A stretch of 45,160 nt of DNA from NCBI GenBank assembly GCA_900772845.1, contig CAAGSD010000128.1, positions 1-45,160 of the forward strand. The letters are read 5' to 3'. The translations under genes and the position numbers were made by a program. Source of the stretch: Lachnospiraceae bacterium (GTDB lineage: Bacteria > Bacillota > Clostridia > Lachnospirales > Lachnospiraceae). Below the pieces are notes generated by a model that saw only the letters and a program-made list of their open reading frames with translations, ran no database searches and had not been told where the DNA came from. Of the stretch, positions 16,587-25,162 are shown in pieces (within the stretch, counting starts at the first letter, position 1; the number at the start of each line of letters is the position of its first letter).

Positions 16587-16615
16587 ATTTTATCGTAATT
16601 AATATGTATTTTCCA
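16587..16615 (-). promoter_or_regulatory. Possible promoter of the ABC exporter gene
   Basis: Minus strand TGGAAA (16610-16615), 17-base spacer, TAAAAT (16587-16592). One mismatch from a good -35. It would give a leader of about 110 bases with a hairpin and T-run, which might attenuate. Confidence 0.4.
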
Positions 16616-16654
16616 GCTTATTTTTGTTGTTTTCGGTCAGAAATAACTTCTTTT

Positions 16655-16704
16655 TTGCCAAAAAAGGCTGTGCCAAAACTTTTACGTTTTCACACAGCCT
16701 TTTT
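16655..16704 (-). terminator. Terminator of ilvC
   Basis: Stem AAAAAGGCTGTG (16661-16672) with 16693-16704, a 20-base loop, and a T-run on the minus strand. It ends about 29 bases past the ilvC stop. A-rich and T-rich flanks on both sides mean it could also work on the plus strand, but no plus-strand gene needs it. Confidence 0.85.
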
Positions 16705-16732
16705 GTCATAGCATTGGATTTTTTACGATCGA

Positions 16733-17752
16733 TCAGTTGTTGATCAGCTTATCGTTCTCATTGTTCCAGCTGTAAAGCTTACGGATCTCTTCACCGACCT
16801 TCTCGGAAGGATGCTCAGCAGCAAGCTTTCTCATAGCCTTGAAATGAACCTGCTTGCCTGCGGGAGACATATCTAACAGGAATTCCTTAGCAAAAGTACC
16901 ATCCTGAATATCGGACAGGATCTTCTTCATGGTCTTCTTTGTTTCCTCGGTGATCAGCTTGGGTCCGGTAATGTAGTCACCATACTCAGCGGTATTGGAG
17001 ATAGAATATCTCATGCCTGCGAAACCGCTCTGGTAGATCAGATCTACGATCAGCTTCATCTCATGGATACACTCAAAGTATGCATTTCTGGGATCGTAAC
17101 CAGCCTCAACCAGAGTCTCAAAACCAGCCTGCATCAGAGCACATACGCCGCCACACAGAACTGCCTGCTCACCGAACAGATCGGTCTCGGTCTCGGTTCT
17201 GAAAGTGGTCTCCAGAACGCCTGCTCTTGCGCCACCGATACCAAGTGCATAAGCCAGTGCCAGATCCTGAGCCTTGCCGGTTGCATCCTGTTCTACAGCG
17301 ATCAGACAGGGAACACCCTTACCGGCCTGGTACTCACTTCTTACGGTATGTCCGGGGCCCTTGGGAGCGATCATGGTAACATCAACGTTCTTGGGAGGTA
17401 CGATACATCCGAAATGAATGTTGAAACCATGGGCGAACATCAGCATATTGCCCTCTTCCAGATTGGGCTCGATGTCGTTCTTGTACAGATCAGCCTGCTT
17501 CTCATCGTTGATCAGGATCATGATGATGTCAGCACGCTTTGCAGCCTCTGCAGCGGTAAATACTTCGAAGCCCTGTGCCTCAGCCTTTGCCCAGGACTTG
17601 GAGCCCTCGTACAGACCGATGATAACATGGCATCCGGAATCCTTCAGGTTCAGTGCATGTGCATGACCCTGGCTGCCGTAGCCGATAATTGCGATAGTCT
17701 TACCCTCTAATAAAGAGAGATTACAATCTTCCTGATAAAAAATCTTAGCCAT
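16733..17752 (-). CDS. ilvC: Ketol-acid reductoisomerase (class I)
   Basis: 339 residues, class I length. It converts acetolactate or acetohydroxybutyrate to the dihydroxy acid in valine and isoleucine synthesis, with Mg and NAD(P)H. Rossmann motif GYGSQGHAHALN (24-35); APKGPGHTVR and DLFGEQAVLCGG active-site segments; C-terminal knotted domain with YSISNTAEYGDY. The cofactor loop reads GLYEGSKSW (46-54): many NADPH enzymes have Arg or Lys where Tyr48 is, so cofactor preference may be shifted. It is 98 bases after an ilvN-type gene and probably shares its promoter. Confidence 0.97.
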   Translation of the reverse strand: MAKIFYQEDCNLSLLEGKTIAIIGYGSQGHAHALNLKDSGCHVIIGLYEGSKSWAKAEAQGFEVFTAAEAAKRADIIMILINDEKQADLYKNDIEPNLEEGNMLMFAHGFNIHFGCIVPPKNVDVTMIAPKGPGHTVRSEYQAGKGVPCLIAVEQDATGKAQDLALAYALGIGGARAGVLETTFRTETETDLFGEQAVLCGGVCALMQAGFETLVEAGYDPRNAYFECIHEMKLIVDLIYQSGFAGMRYSISNTAEYGDYITGPKLITEETKKTMKKILSDIQDGTFAKEFLLDMSPAGKQVHFKAMRKLAAEHPSEKVGEEIRKLYSWNNENDKLINN

Positions 17753-17850
17753 TTTCTTCTCCTCCGTTATGAGACTAAAAATTTATAACTGATAGGGATT
17801 TTCCCTAGAGCTAACAAAAATAAATTATGAGGCCTTGCTTTTATGAATGA

Positions 17851-18369
17851 TCAGTCCTCTATGTAGGTAACGTTCTCAATACCTCTGCCCAGACCTGTGA
17901 TACCCGTTCTGGCAAGTTCCAGTACCTCGTACTCTTCTGTAAAACGCTGGATCAATGCATTTACCTTACTGTGATTACCGGTGAATTCCACGATCAGGTT
18001 CTCCGCACCCACATCAATGATCTTCGCACGGAAATTATTGGCAAGGAATTCTACCCCCTGACGGATCTCCAGGCGTTTCTCGGGATCCACCTTGACCTTG
18101 ACCAGTACCAGTTCGCGGTACACACTGTCATCGGGATCCAGTTCTTTTATGTCACGTACATCCACAAGCTTTCCTACCTGTTTCTCGATCTGTTCCAAAA
18201 TGTCGTCATCGCCCGATGTCACAATGGTAATTCTGGTAAAACGGGGATCGGCCGTTACACCTGCCGTGATGCTTTCAATATTGTAACCACGTCTGGAAAA
18301 CAATCCGGAAATACGGCTCAGTACGCCGGATGTGTTGTCAACCAACAGCTGAAATACTCTCTTCTGCAT
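17851..18369 (-). CDS. ilvN: Acetolactate synthase small (regulatory) subunit, copy 1
   Basis: 172 residues. N-terminal ACT domain (RVFQLLVDNTSGVLSRISGLFSRRGYNIESI) that binds valine for feedback control, then the C-terminal small-subunit domain with ELVLVKVK and ARTGITGLGRG. It activates and regulates IlvB. It has a consensus promoter upstream (18441-18469) and so appears to form a unit with ilvC, separate from ilvB and the second copy. The leader can form a TGCAGC/GCTGCA hairpin. Confidence 0.95.
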   Translation of the reverse strand: MQKRVFQLLVDNTSGVLSRISGLFSRRGYNIESITAGVTADPRFTRITIVTSGDDDILEQIEKQVGKLVDVRDIKELDPDDSVYRELVLVKVKVDPEKRLEIRQGVEFLANNFRAKIIDVGAENLIVEFTGNHSKVNALIQRFTEEYEVLELARTGITGLGRGIENVTYIED

Positions 18370-18440
18370 GAATGCTTTACCATACCTTTCGTATTTCTGC
18401 AGCTGCGGCTTTCCGTTACCGGTGCTGCAACTGTATTCTT

Positions 18441-18469
18441 AATATAGCAAGATGCCTGCATAATGTCAA
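18441..18469 (-). promoter_or_regulatory. Consensus promoter of ilvN(copy 1)-ilvC
   Basis: Minus strand TTGACA (18464-18469), 17-base spacer, TATATT (18441-18446). Predicted start near 18434, leaving a leader of about 65 bases. It lies in the 131-base gap between the two small-subunit genes. Confidence 0.85.
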
Positions 18470-18500
18470 TTAGTGAATTTAACATTATGATTGATGTATT

Positions 18501-18989
18501 TTAATCATCGTTCTCGGTGCATTTTGCTAATGCCAGGGTTCCTGTTCGTGCGACTTCCACGATGCTGATGGTCTGCAGCATCTTGATCAGAGTATCAATT
18601 TTCTCCGGAGCATCGCAAATCTGCAGCATCATAAAGTGCTTTGACATATCTACGATCTCTGTTTTCATAATGTCACAGATTTCTATGATATCCCTACGAT
18701 TATTCTTGTTATATTTAACTTTTAATAACATTAATTCCCGGGTATAACATTGTTCCTGGGATAACGTCTTTACTTTGATGACATCCAGCTTCTTATTCAG
18801 CTGCTTTTCGATCTGCTCCAGAGTTCGTTCATCACCGGAGCTTACGATGGTCATACAGGAGACCGCATGATCATCTGTCTCTCCTACGGCAAGACTGTCA
18901 ATATTAAAACATCTTCTGGAGAACAGACCGGCTACCTTACACAGGACACCGGAACGGTTTTCTACCAGTACGGAATATATTCTTTTCAT
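18501..18989 (-). CDS. Acetolactate synthase small subunit, copy 2
   Basis: 162 residues. ACT domain RIYSVLVENRSGVLCKVAGLFSRRCFNIDSLAVG and a C-terminal domain with ELMLLKVKYN and VARTGTLALAK. It is clearly related to the 17851-18369 gene but diverged: the GYNIESI strand is CFNIDSL, and the valine-site surroundings differ. It starts 20 bases after ilvB, so it is the subunit most likely co-translated with IlvB. Two differently tuned subunits could give two feedback responses on one catalytic subunit. Confidence 0.92.
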   Translation of the reverse strand: MKRIYSVLVENRSGVLCKVAGLFSRRCFNIDSLAVGETDDHAVSCMTIVSSGDERTLEQIEKQLNKKLDVIKVKTLSQEQCYTRELMLLKVKYNKNNRRDIIEICDIMKTEIVDMSKHFMMLQICDAPEKIDTLIKMLQTISIVEVARTGTLALAKCTENDD

Positions 18990-19009
18990 CTAACCAGGGC
19001 TCCCTTCCG

Positions 19010-20626
19010 TTATTTTACCAGATCCATGGGATCGATCAGGCATTCCAGTAACATGGTCTTATCTTCTGCCAGAAAAGCATCCAGAATTTCTTCTGCATGT
19101 TCCATCGTTTCCAGACGAAGATAAGGAATCTCATAAGCTGCCGACAATTTTTCCAGATCCGGGCTTCCGGATAAGTCAACGACAGAGTAATGATCTTTAT
19201 AGGTATAATGCTGATATTCACGGACCATTCCCAGATAATTATTCTTCAGTACAATAATCTTCACCGGGATATTGTGCTGTCTTATGGTGGCTAATTCCAT
19301 CATGGACATCTGAAACGAACCGTCACCGCACACGGCAACGACCTGCTTATCCATGGCAGCCGTCTTGGCTCCCATGGCTGCCGGAATGGAATACCCCATG
19401 GTTCCCATACCGCCGGAGGTCAGGAATTTACCTTTTTTCACAATATGATAGCCGCAGGACCAGATCTGATTCTGTCCTACATCGGCTACGTAGATGCCAT
19501 CTTCCTGCATTTTTTCGGAAAGTCTGGTAATAAACGCTGCAGGATCCACATAATCGGGATTGGGGGTTCGCTTCGTCTCCATAGTGGAACGATATTCATT
19601 TAATGTCTGAATCCATTCATCATATCCGCAACTGAATTCTTCTTTCTGGAAATCCTGGAAGATATGCTTGGCATCGCCTACCAGAGGAATGGAGGGGCCG
19701 GCATTTTTACCGATTTCCGCAGGGTCCACATCAATATGTACCAGTATTTTGTTGCGGGTAATCAGATCCGGCTGGCTGACTGCGCGGTCTGCCACTCTCG
19801 CACCTACCATGATCAGCAGATCCGATTCGTTCATGGCACGGTTGGCATAGGCTTTGCCGTTATTGCCTACCATTCCGTAATACAGGGGATGTCCGGTGGG
19901 CATCACACCGATTCCCATCATAGTGGATACCACGGGGATACCATGTTCTTCTGCAAAGCTGCGTAATTCTTCTTCGGCTTCGCTGAGCAGGACACCGCCA
20001 CCGGCACAGATAATGGGCCGCTTTGCCTTTTCCAGCTCTTTGATGACTTTTTTGATCTGTACAGCATGTCCTTTGACAGTAGGCTTATAGGTCCGGAGAT
20101 TTACTTCTTCCGGATAGTGGAAATTCTTGATCACTGCATTCTGAATGTCAATGGGAATGTCGATCAGAACAGGTCCTTTTCTTCCGGTATTCGCAATGTA
20201 AAATGCTTCTCTGAATACTCTGGGAATATCATTTACATTCTTGATCAGATAGCTGTATTTTACAAAGGACTCCACAGCACCGGTAATATCAGCTTCCTGA
20301 AACACATCGCTTCCCAGAAGTTCGCTGTTTACCTGCCCCGTAATGCAGACCAGGGGGATACTGTCTGCAAAGGCGGTGGCAATACCGGTGATCACATTGG
20401 TTGCCCCCGGGCCGGAAGTCACAGCGCAGACCCCGGGTCTGCCGGTCATCCGCGCCACACCGCTGGCAGCATGAGCCGCATTCTGCTCCGTGCGGATCAA
20501 TACAGTTTTAATATCGGAATCCAGAATACTGTTAAAAAAAGGACATATGGCGACTCCGGGGTACCCGAAGACAGTGCTTACTCCTTCTTCTTCCAGACAT
20601 TTAATAATTGCATCTGCTCCAATCAT
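19010..20626 (-). CDS. ilvB: Acetolactate synthase large (catalytic) subunit
   Basis: 538 residues. TPP-dependent condensation of pyruvate with pyruvate or 2-oxobutyrate, first common step of branched-chain amino-acid synthesis. The catalytic Glu lies in RTEQNAAHAASG near residue 47; SGPGATN follows; the FAD/central domain carries VGARVADRAV; the TPP motif is CGDGSFQMS...NN. Slightly short compared with about 560. ATG after AAAGGAG. It starts 40 bases after metH; no T-box or leader peptide fits in that gap, so it either reads through from metH or has a promoter inside metH. Confidence 0.95.
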   Translation of the reverse strand: MIGADAIIKCLEEEGVSTVFGYPGVAICPFFNSILDSDIKTVLIRTEQNAAHAASGVARMTGRPGVCAVTSGPGATNVITGIATAFADSIPLVCITGQVNSELLGSDVFQEADITGAVESFVKYSYLIKNVNDIPRVFREAFYIANTGRKGPVLIDIPIDIQNAVIKNFHYPEEVNLRTYKPTVKGHAVQIKKVIKELEKAKRPIICAGGGVLLSEAEEELRSFAEEHGIPVVSTMMGIGVMPTGHPLYYGMVGNNGKAYANRAMNESDLLIMVGARVADRAVSQPDLITRNKILVHIDVDPAEIGKNAGPSIPLVGDAKHIFQDFQKEEFSCGYDEWIQTLNEYRSTMETKRTPNPDYVDPAAFITRLSEKMQEDGIYVADVGQNQIWSCGYHIVKKGKFLTSGGMGTMGYSIPAAMGAKTAAMDKQVVAVCGDGSFQMSMMELATIRQHNIPVKIIVLKNNYLGMVREYQHYTYKDHYSVVDLSGSPDLEKLSAAYEIPYLRLETMEHAEEILDAFLAEDKTMLLECLIDPMDLVK

Positions 20627-20666
20627 GTTCGTCCACTCCTTTATCTATACTACTATGAAATAACCT

Positions 20667-23189
20667 TTATTCCATTAAGCTTTTGGCCAGTTTTACAGCA
20701 TCTGCCGCATCCTTGGAATAGCCGTCCGCTCCGATCTCTTCCGCATATTCCTGAGTGATCACCGCTCCGCCAATGATAATCTTGGCAGTAATTCCTTCCT
20801 CTTTGGCCGCCGCTACAATCTCACGCATTCTCTGCATGGTTGTAGTCATCAGTGCGGAAAGTGCTATAAACTCTGCATGATGTTCCTTTGCAGTTTCCAG
20901 AATTTTTGTCTGCGGAACATCTTTGCCAAGGTCGATCACATGAAATCCATGATTTTTTAGCATCAGTGCCACCAGGTTCTTACCGATATCATGAATATCC
21001 CCTTCTACTGTGGCAATGACGACAACCGGCATTTCTTCTCCATTGCTGTCTGTCTGTAATAACGGTTCCAACACTTCAATGGAATTTTTCATAGCCTCCG
21101 CACTGGCAATCAGCTGTGGTAAAAAGTATTTTCCCTGATCAAAATATTCTCCCACCAGATTAATGGCCGGAAGTAATACCTGATTTAATAGCTCTGCGGG
21201 TTTTTCTCCGCTTTCCAATGCCTCGTTGGTAATCTTTACGATGCCGTTACGATTGCCTTTCAGTACAGCAGTTTTCAGTTTTTCCTGCATCTGATCGATC
21301 TGAGGGATATCATTAGCTGCAGCTGCCTTCTGTTCACTACCGGTTCCGCCAGAAACTGCTGCTGAAGTTCCCTGGCTTTCCAGAAGTGCCAGCTTCTTTG
21401 CCAGTTCCGCTTCTTTTTCTTCTCTACGTTCCTTGACACCACCGGCATATTCGATGTAACGAAGTGCTGCATCTTCTTTATTCAGCAACAGATCTGTGGC
21501 CAGTGCACAGCTCATCAAAAGTTCCTGGGACGGATTGGCAATGGCCATAGTAAGTCCCGCCTGAATCGCCAATGTCAGAAATGCAGTATTCACAAATCCT
21601 CGTTCCGGCATGGCAAAAGAAATATTGGATAATCCGCAGATCGTGGCAAATCCATTCACTTTACAGTAACGGATAGTCTCCAGGGTCTCCAGTGCAGCCT
21701 TCGGGTTGGCACCCACCGTAGCCACCAGACCGTCTACCACAATATCTTCTTTCTGCATTCCCAGTGCAGTGGCTCTTTCGTAGATCTTATGAATGATCTC
21801 TTTCTTTTCTTCGATATCCTTGGGCAGTCCTGCATCTGACAAAGGAAGTAGGATAAACATAGCTCCATACTTCGCTACAATGGGAAGCAGCTTTTCAAAT
21901 TTCTCCGTTTCCAGAGAAACCGAATTGACCAAAGCACGTCCGGGATAATTGCGAAGGGCAGCTTCTAATACTTCCACATAGCTGGAGTCCAGAGAAAGGG
22001 GCAGATTCGTCACCCCACTGACTTCTTCCAGCGCACGCAGCATACTGGCCTTTTCATCAATTCCGCTCATCCCCATATTGATATCCAGTACCTTTGCACC
22101 GCAGGCTTCCTGTTCTTCGGCAAACTGTATTACTTTTTCAAAGCTTCCCTCCCGCAGTTGTGCCTGCAACGCTTTTTTGCCGGTAGGATTTATCCGTTCA
22201 CCTACTACGAAAAAACCGTCATCCAGACCAAAACTATGAGTGGTTCGTTCGGAAGTCAGATAGCGGATGCCCTCCGGTCTTCTGGCTGCCGTAACCTTTG
22301 CCTCTGTTCCGAAACGTTCATGGATCTGCCTGATGAATTCCGGGGTGGTACCACAGCAGCCTCCCAAGATCGTAGCACCTACATTGACCAGCACTTCCAT
22401 TTCCTCTGCAAATTCTTCTGCTTCCATGTTATAGCAGGTGGTTCCGTTCTCATCCAGAAAAGGAAGTCCGGCATTGGGTTTTGCAATCACGGGAATTCTG
22501 GTATGAGCTGCCATATCCGAAATAATGCTCTCCATCTGGGCCGGGCCGGTGGAACAGTTGGCACCGATGGCACTGGCCCCCAGGCTCTCCAGAACGATGG
22601 CTGCAGTTTTTGCATCCGTACCGAACAGCGTTCTTCCATCGGCTTCGAAAGTCAGTGTAGCGATCACCGGCAATTCACAGACTTCTTTTGCTGCGATCAA
22701 TGCAGCTCTGGTCTCTGCCAGGCTCATCATGGTCTCAACCACCAGCAGATCCACCCCGGCATCCACCAGGCAGAGGATCTGCTCTTTGTAAATGTCTATC
22801 AGATCTTCCAGCTTCATTTTTCCCATGGGCTTTAACTGCTCACCGGTCATGGTAATATCTCCGGCCACCAACACTGTTTGTCCCGGTGTACCTGCCGCAG
22901 CTTCCTTGGAGATAGCTACCAGTTCATGAATCATGGACGACATATTTTTTTCAAGATGATATTCCGCAAGCTTGATGCGATTTGCGGTAAAGGTAGGTGC
23001 ATACAGGATATTGGTTCCCGCCTGCACATAATTTTTCTGCAATTGCAGCATGACATCCTTATGTTCCAGAATCCACTGCTCCGGGCAGACGCCGGAAGGC
23101 ATTCCCGCCTTCACCAGGTTGGAACCGGTGGCACCATCCAAATATAAGATATGATCTTTGCTTAATTGAATAAATTCTTCTCTTGTCAT
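20667..23189 (-). CDS. metH: Cobalamin-dependent methionine synthase lacking the reactivation domain
   Basis: 840 residues against about 1,230 for E. coli MetH. Homocysteine domain with zinc Cys212 (GANCSTGP) and Cys278-Cys279 (GGCCGT); pterin/methyl-THF domain (about 320-580, GERINPTGKK); a low-complexity linker (about 605-630); B12 cap and Rossmann domain with the His ligand in GDIHDIGKN (His733). The C-terminal AdoMet reactivation domain is absent, as usual in Clostridia, where a separate protein is thought to reactivate. The chosen ATG at 23189 follows AGGAAAAG; the frame runs 12 codons further without a ribosome site. No B12 or SAM riboswitch fits upstream. Confidence 0.95.
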   Translation of the reverse strand: MTREEFIQLSKDHILYLDGATGSNLVKAGMPSGVCPEQWILEHKDVMLQLQKNYVQAGTNILYAPTFTANRIKLAEYHLEKNMSSMIHELVAISKEAAAGTPGQTVLVAGDITMTGEQLKPMGKMKLEDLIDIYKEQILCLVDAGVDLLVVETMMSLAETRAALIAAKEVCELPVIATLTFEADGRTLFGTDAKTAAIVLESLGASAIGANCSTGPAQMESIISDMAAHTRIPVIAKPNAGLPFLDENGTTCYNMEAEEFAEEMEVLVNVGATILGGCCGTTPEFIRQIHERFGTEAKVTAARRPEGIRYLTSERTTHSFGLDDGFFVVGERINPTGKKALQAQLREGSFEKVIQFAEEQEACGAKVLDINMGMSGIDEKASMLRALEEVSGVTNLPLSLDSSYVEVLEAALRNYPGRALVNSVSLETEKFEKLLPIVAKYGAMFILLPLSDAGLPKDIEEKKEIIHKIYERATALGMQKEDIVVDGLVATVGANPKAALETLETIRYCKVNGFATICGLSNISFAMPERGFVNTAFLTLAIQAGLTMAIANPSQELLMSCALATDLLLNKEDAALRYIEYAGGVKERREEKEAELAKKLALLESQGTSAAVSGGTGSEQKAAAANDIPQIDQMQEKLKTAVLKGNRNGIVKITNEALESGEKPAELLNQVLLPAINLVGEYFDQGKYFLPQLIASAEAMKNSIEVLEPLLQTDSNGEEMPVVVIATVEGDIHDIGKNLVALMLKNHGFHVIDLGKDVPQTKILETAKEHHAEFIALSALMTTTMQRMREIVAAAKEEGITAKIIIGGAVITQEYAEEIGADGYSKDAADAVKLAKSLME

Positions 23190-23264
23190 TGTTCTCTTTT
23201 CCTGTTTCTTGATTCTTTTAATCATACCACAAGGTGCTTTTATTCGTAAAGGGGACGTTTTAAC

Positions 23265-23270
23265 ATTATA
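23265..23270 (-). promoter_or_regulatory. -10 box for metH
   Basis: Minus strand TATAAT, about 76 bases before the metH ATG. No good -35 is visible 16-18 bases upstream. It lies 2 bases from the plus-strand -35 of the lipoprotein gene, so the two promoters overlap. Confidence 0.45.
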
Positions 23271-23272
23271 GG

Positions 23273-23301
23273 TTGCGTAAAACGGCAGAATATGATAAAT
23301 T
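23273..23301 (+). promoter_or_regulatory. Possible promoter of the lipoprotein gene
   Basis: TTGCGT (23273-23278), 17-base spacer, TAAATT (23296-23301) with TG one base before the -10. Divergent and overlapping with the metH promoter region. Confidence 0.5.
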
Positions 23302-23335
23302 CTATGTGGATCACTTGATTGGGAGGATGAATGTT

Positions 23336-23833
23336 TTGAAGAAAAAAATACTTGCCCTGACAGCCGGAATCCTTACTGCGCTGGCGCTTACTGCCTGCGG
23401 AAAAGATCCTCAGCTGACGCAGTTTAAAGAGGAAGTAGATTCTTTTTGTACCGGGATTTCTGATATTGATACTGAGATCAATAATGTTGATGCCCAGTCT
23501 GACAATGCTGCAGAAGAACTTCTGGGATATCTTGATCAGCTGGATGCCTCCTTCAAAGATTTTGCAGATCTGGATTTCCCCGACGAATTTGATTATCTGG
23601 AATCTCTGGCAGATGAGGCCAGCGAATACATGACTACCGCAGTTGAAAGCTATCATGATGCTTACAGCAACGGAGGGTATGATCAGCCGACTGCAGATTA
23701 TGCCAAAGAAAATTATGCCAGAGCTTACAAACGAATTCAGATCATCATTACTTTCCTGCATGGCGAGCAGCCTGAAGATGTGAATCTGACTACTGCGGAA
23801 GAAACTGTTACTGCAACTTCTGCCGCAGAATAA
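23336..23833 (+). CDS. Small secreted lipoprotein of unknown function
   Basis: 165 residues. Basic N-terminus MKKKILALTAG, hydrophobic core, then the lipobox ALTAC, so it should be lipid-anchored on the outer face of the membrane. The mature part is acidic and helical (QFKEEVDSFC..., YLDQLDASFKDFADLDFPDEF), with no recognised domain. I take the TTG at 23336, 9 bases after GGGAGG; the ATG at 23327 directly abuts that ribosome site. The C-terminal tail is Thr/Ala/Glu-rich. Monocistronic, ended by the terminator at 23857-23897. Confidence 0.8.
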   Translation: MKKKILALTAGILTALALTACGKDPQLTQFKEEVDSFCTGISDIDTEINNVDAQSDNAAEELLGYLDQLDASFKDFADLDFPDEFDYLESLADEASEYMTTAVESYHDAYSNGGYDQPTADYAKENYARAYKRIQIIITFLHGEQPEDVNLTTAEETVTATSAAE

Positions 23834-23856
23834 TTTTCGAATCGTAATTACCGCAT

Positions 23857-23897
23857 AAAAAGAATCCCCGATGTTTCTCACATCGGGGATTCTTTTT
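23857..23897. terminator. Bidirectional terminator
   Basis: Seventeen-base perfect stem (23857-23873 with 23881-23897), seven-base loop. The stem starts with five A and ends with five T, so it works on either strand. It separates the convergent lipoprotein gene and DUF4870 gene. Confidence 0.93.
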
Positions 23898-23915
23898 ATA
23901 ACTTATTATTTTTTA

Positions 23916-24206
23916 TTATTTTAAGATCTTGATCTGGCCAAGCAGGGGAACTTCCTTCTCCTGATCCTGACAAGCATAGATCAGACCCATGAGCCAGCAT
24001 ACGAACAGGAAAATGCTCAGAATAGTGCCGACAATACCGCCTACATAAGGAATGTAGTTGATTACAGCTGCAACGATCTGACCGATCAGGATCACCAGTG
24101 CCTGATTCAGATGGAACTTAGCACCCTCTTTGTCGCCTGCGCAAAACGCAACGATCCAGCCAATCCAGGTGATGTAAGCAATGATACCCGTAGTTTTCTT
24201 ATTCAT
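23916..24206 (-). CDS. DUF4870-like small membrane protein
   Basis: 96 residues starting MNKKTTGIIAYITWIGWIVAFCAGDKEGAKFHLNQALVI. The phrase with a charged AGDKEGAKFHLNQAL between hydrophobic helices is typical of DUF4870/Tic20-like proteins. Three to four membrane helices. ATG after AGAGGGAG. Last gene of the four-gene membrane cluster, 63 bases after the DUF2752 gene. No known activity. Confidence 0.75.
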   Translation of the reverse strand: MNKKTTGIIAYITWIGWIVAFCAGDKEGAKFHLNQALVILIGQIVAAVINYIPYVGGIVGTILSIFLFVCWLMGLIYACQDQEKEVPLLGQIKILK

Positions 24207-24269
24207 GTTTTTCTCCCTCTGCACTTTTGTGCGATAAAATATTCTGTATATGTAAAAATGCAAATACAG

Positions 24270-24704
24270 TCATAGTGTAATGTGAAAGCCGAGAAGCAAA
24301 ATATTTTTCAGAATAAAATTCCCGATCATAATTGCTACAGCTCCGTACAGATGCCATTCATGGAAGCGCCAGCCTATGATCCTGCCAATATGTAATCTGG
24401 CAAGGGTCTGGCTTAACATAAATCCTCCAAAAATGACAATCGTGTAAGTTACCAGCGGATGATACCAGGTTGCCAGCAGCGGATGTCCCCCAAGCAATGC
24501 ACTTACTGCTCTCGTTCCGCCACAGCCGGGACAATAAATACCAAACAGGCGATAGACTACACAGGTGTATCCGTCAATCCACGGAACAATGATATGTAGA
24601 TACAGGAAAATCCCAATGATTCCGCCCAGCAGGAAAATCCATCCCACAATATAAAGCCGGTCTTCCAGACTCCGCCTTTTTTTAATAATAGTTTGCAAAT
24701 TCAC
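24270..24704 (-). CDS. DUF2752 membrane protein
   Basis: 144 residues with about four membrane helices. The family signature YCPGCGGTRAVSALLGGHPL (57-76) with Cys58 and Cys61 is intact. The GTG start at 24704 overlaps the end of the DUF4190 gene by 23 bases, so translation is probably coupled. Function unknown; the CxxC next to a membrane helix suggests metal binding or a disulfide. Confidence 0.85.
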   Translation of the reverse strand: MNLQTIIKKRRSLEDRLYIVGWIFLLGGIIGIFLYLHIIVPWIDGYTCVVYRLFGIYCPGCGGTRAVSALLGGHPLLATWYHPLVTYTIVIFGGFMLSQTLARLHIGRIIGWRFHEWHLYGAVAIMIGNFILKNILLLGFHITL

Positions 24705-25128
24705 TCATAAATGCTACAGAAAATACTGCAGCTAAGATTGTAATGATAATTCCCAGTACGATACCAATGATAGAACAGATCAGTCCTGCTTTTGCCAGTC
24801 CGGTACTGCTCTGCTTATTAGCAAATACAGCACAGATGATACCGCCGATACCGAACAGTGCGCCGAACCATCCGGTGCAGCATCCTAAAACAATCGAAAG
24901 GATACCCAGTACCAGGCTGACGATCGCCAGTACGTTGGTCTCATTGTTCTCTGCCTGTCTGGACACTGTCGCTGTTGCCTGCGGCTGTACATTTGCTGTA
25001 TAATCCTGATAATTGTTAACAGGCTGTTCTGCAGCCGGTGTCTCCTGTACAGATTCTGCCGGAGTAACTTCTGTTGCCGTAGTATCTACTGTAACATTGT
25101 TATCATTTCCAAAATTCTGTCCGTCCAT
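24682..25128 (-). CDS. DUF4190 membrane protein
   Basis: 148 residues. The first 65 are polar and low in complexity (Asn, Thr, Gln, Ala), the rest two long helices: NVLAIVSLVLGILSIVLGCC and the AKAGLICSIIGIVLGIII hairpin, which is the DUF4190 pattern. The N-terminal tail probably faces the cytosol. Between the TM2 gene upstream (34-base gap) and the DUF2752 gene downstream (23-base overlap). Confidence 0.82.
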   Translation of the reverse strand: MDGQNFGNDNNVTVDTTATEVTPAESVQETPAAEQPVNNYQDYTANVQPQATATVSRQAENNETNVLAIVSLVLGILSIVLGCCTGWFGALFGIGGIICAVFANKQSSTGLAKAGLICSIIGIVLGIIITILAAVFSVAFMSEFANYY

Positions 25129-25162
25129 TTTGTCCTCTTTCTACCTTTTTGGTCTTGATCAA

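Noticed and set aside
23190..23335. Cobalamin or SAM riboswitch before metH
   Set aside because: Only about 70 bases of leader lie between the likely start point and the ATG, too short for either class, and no conserved core is seen.
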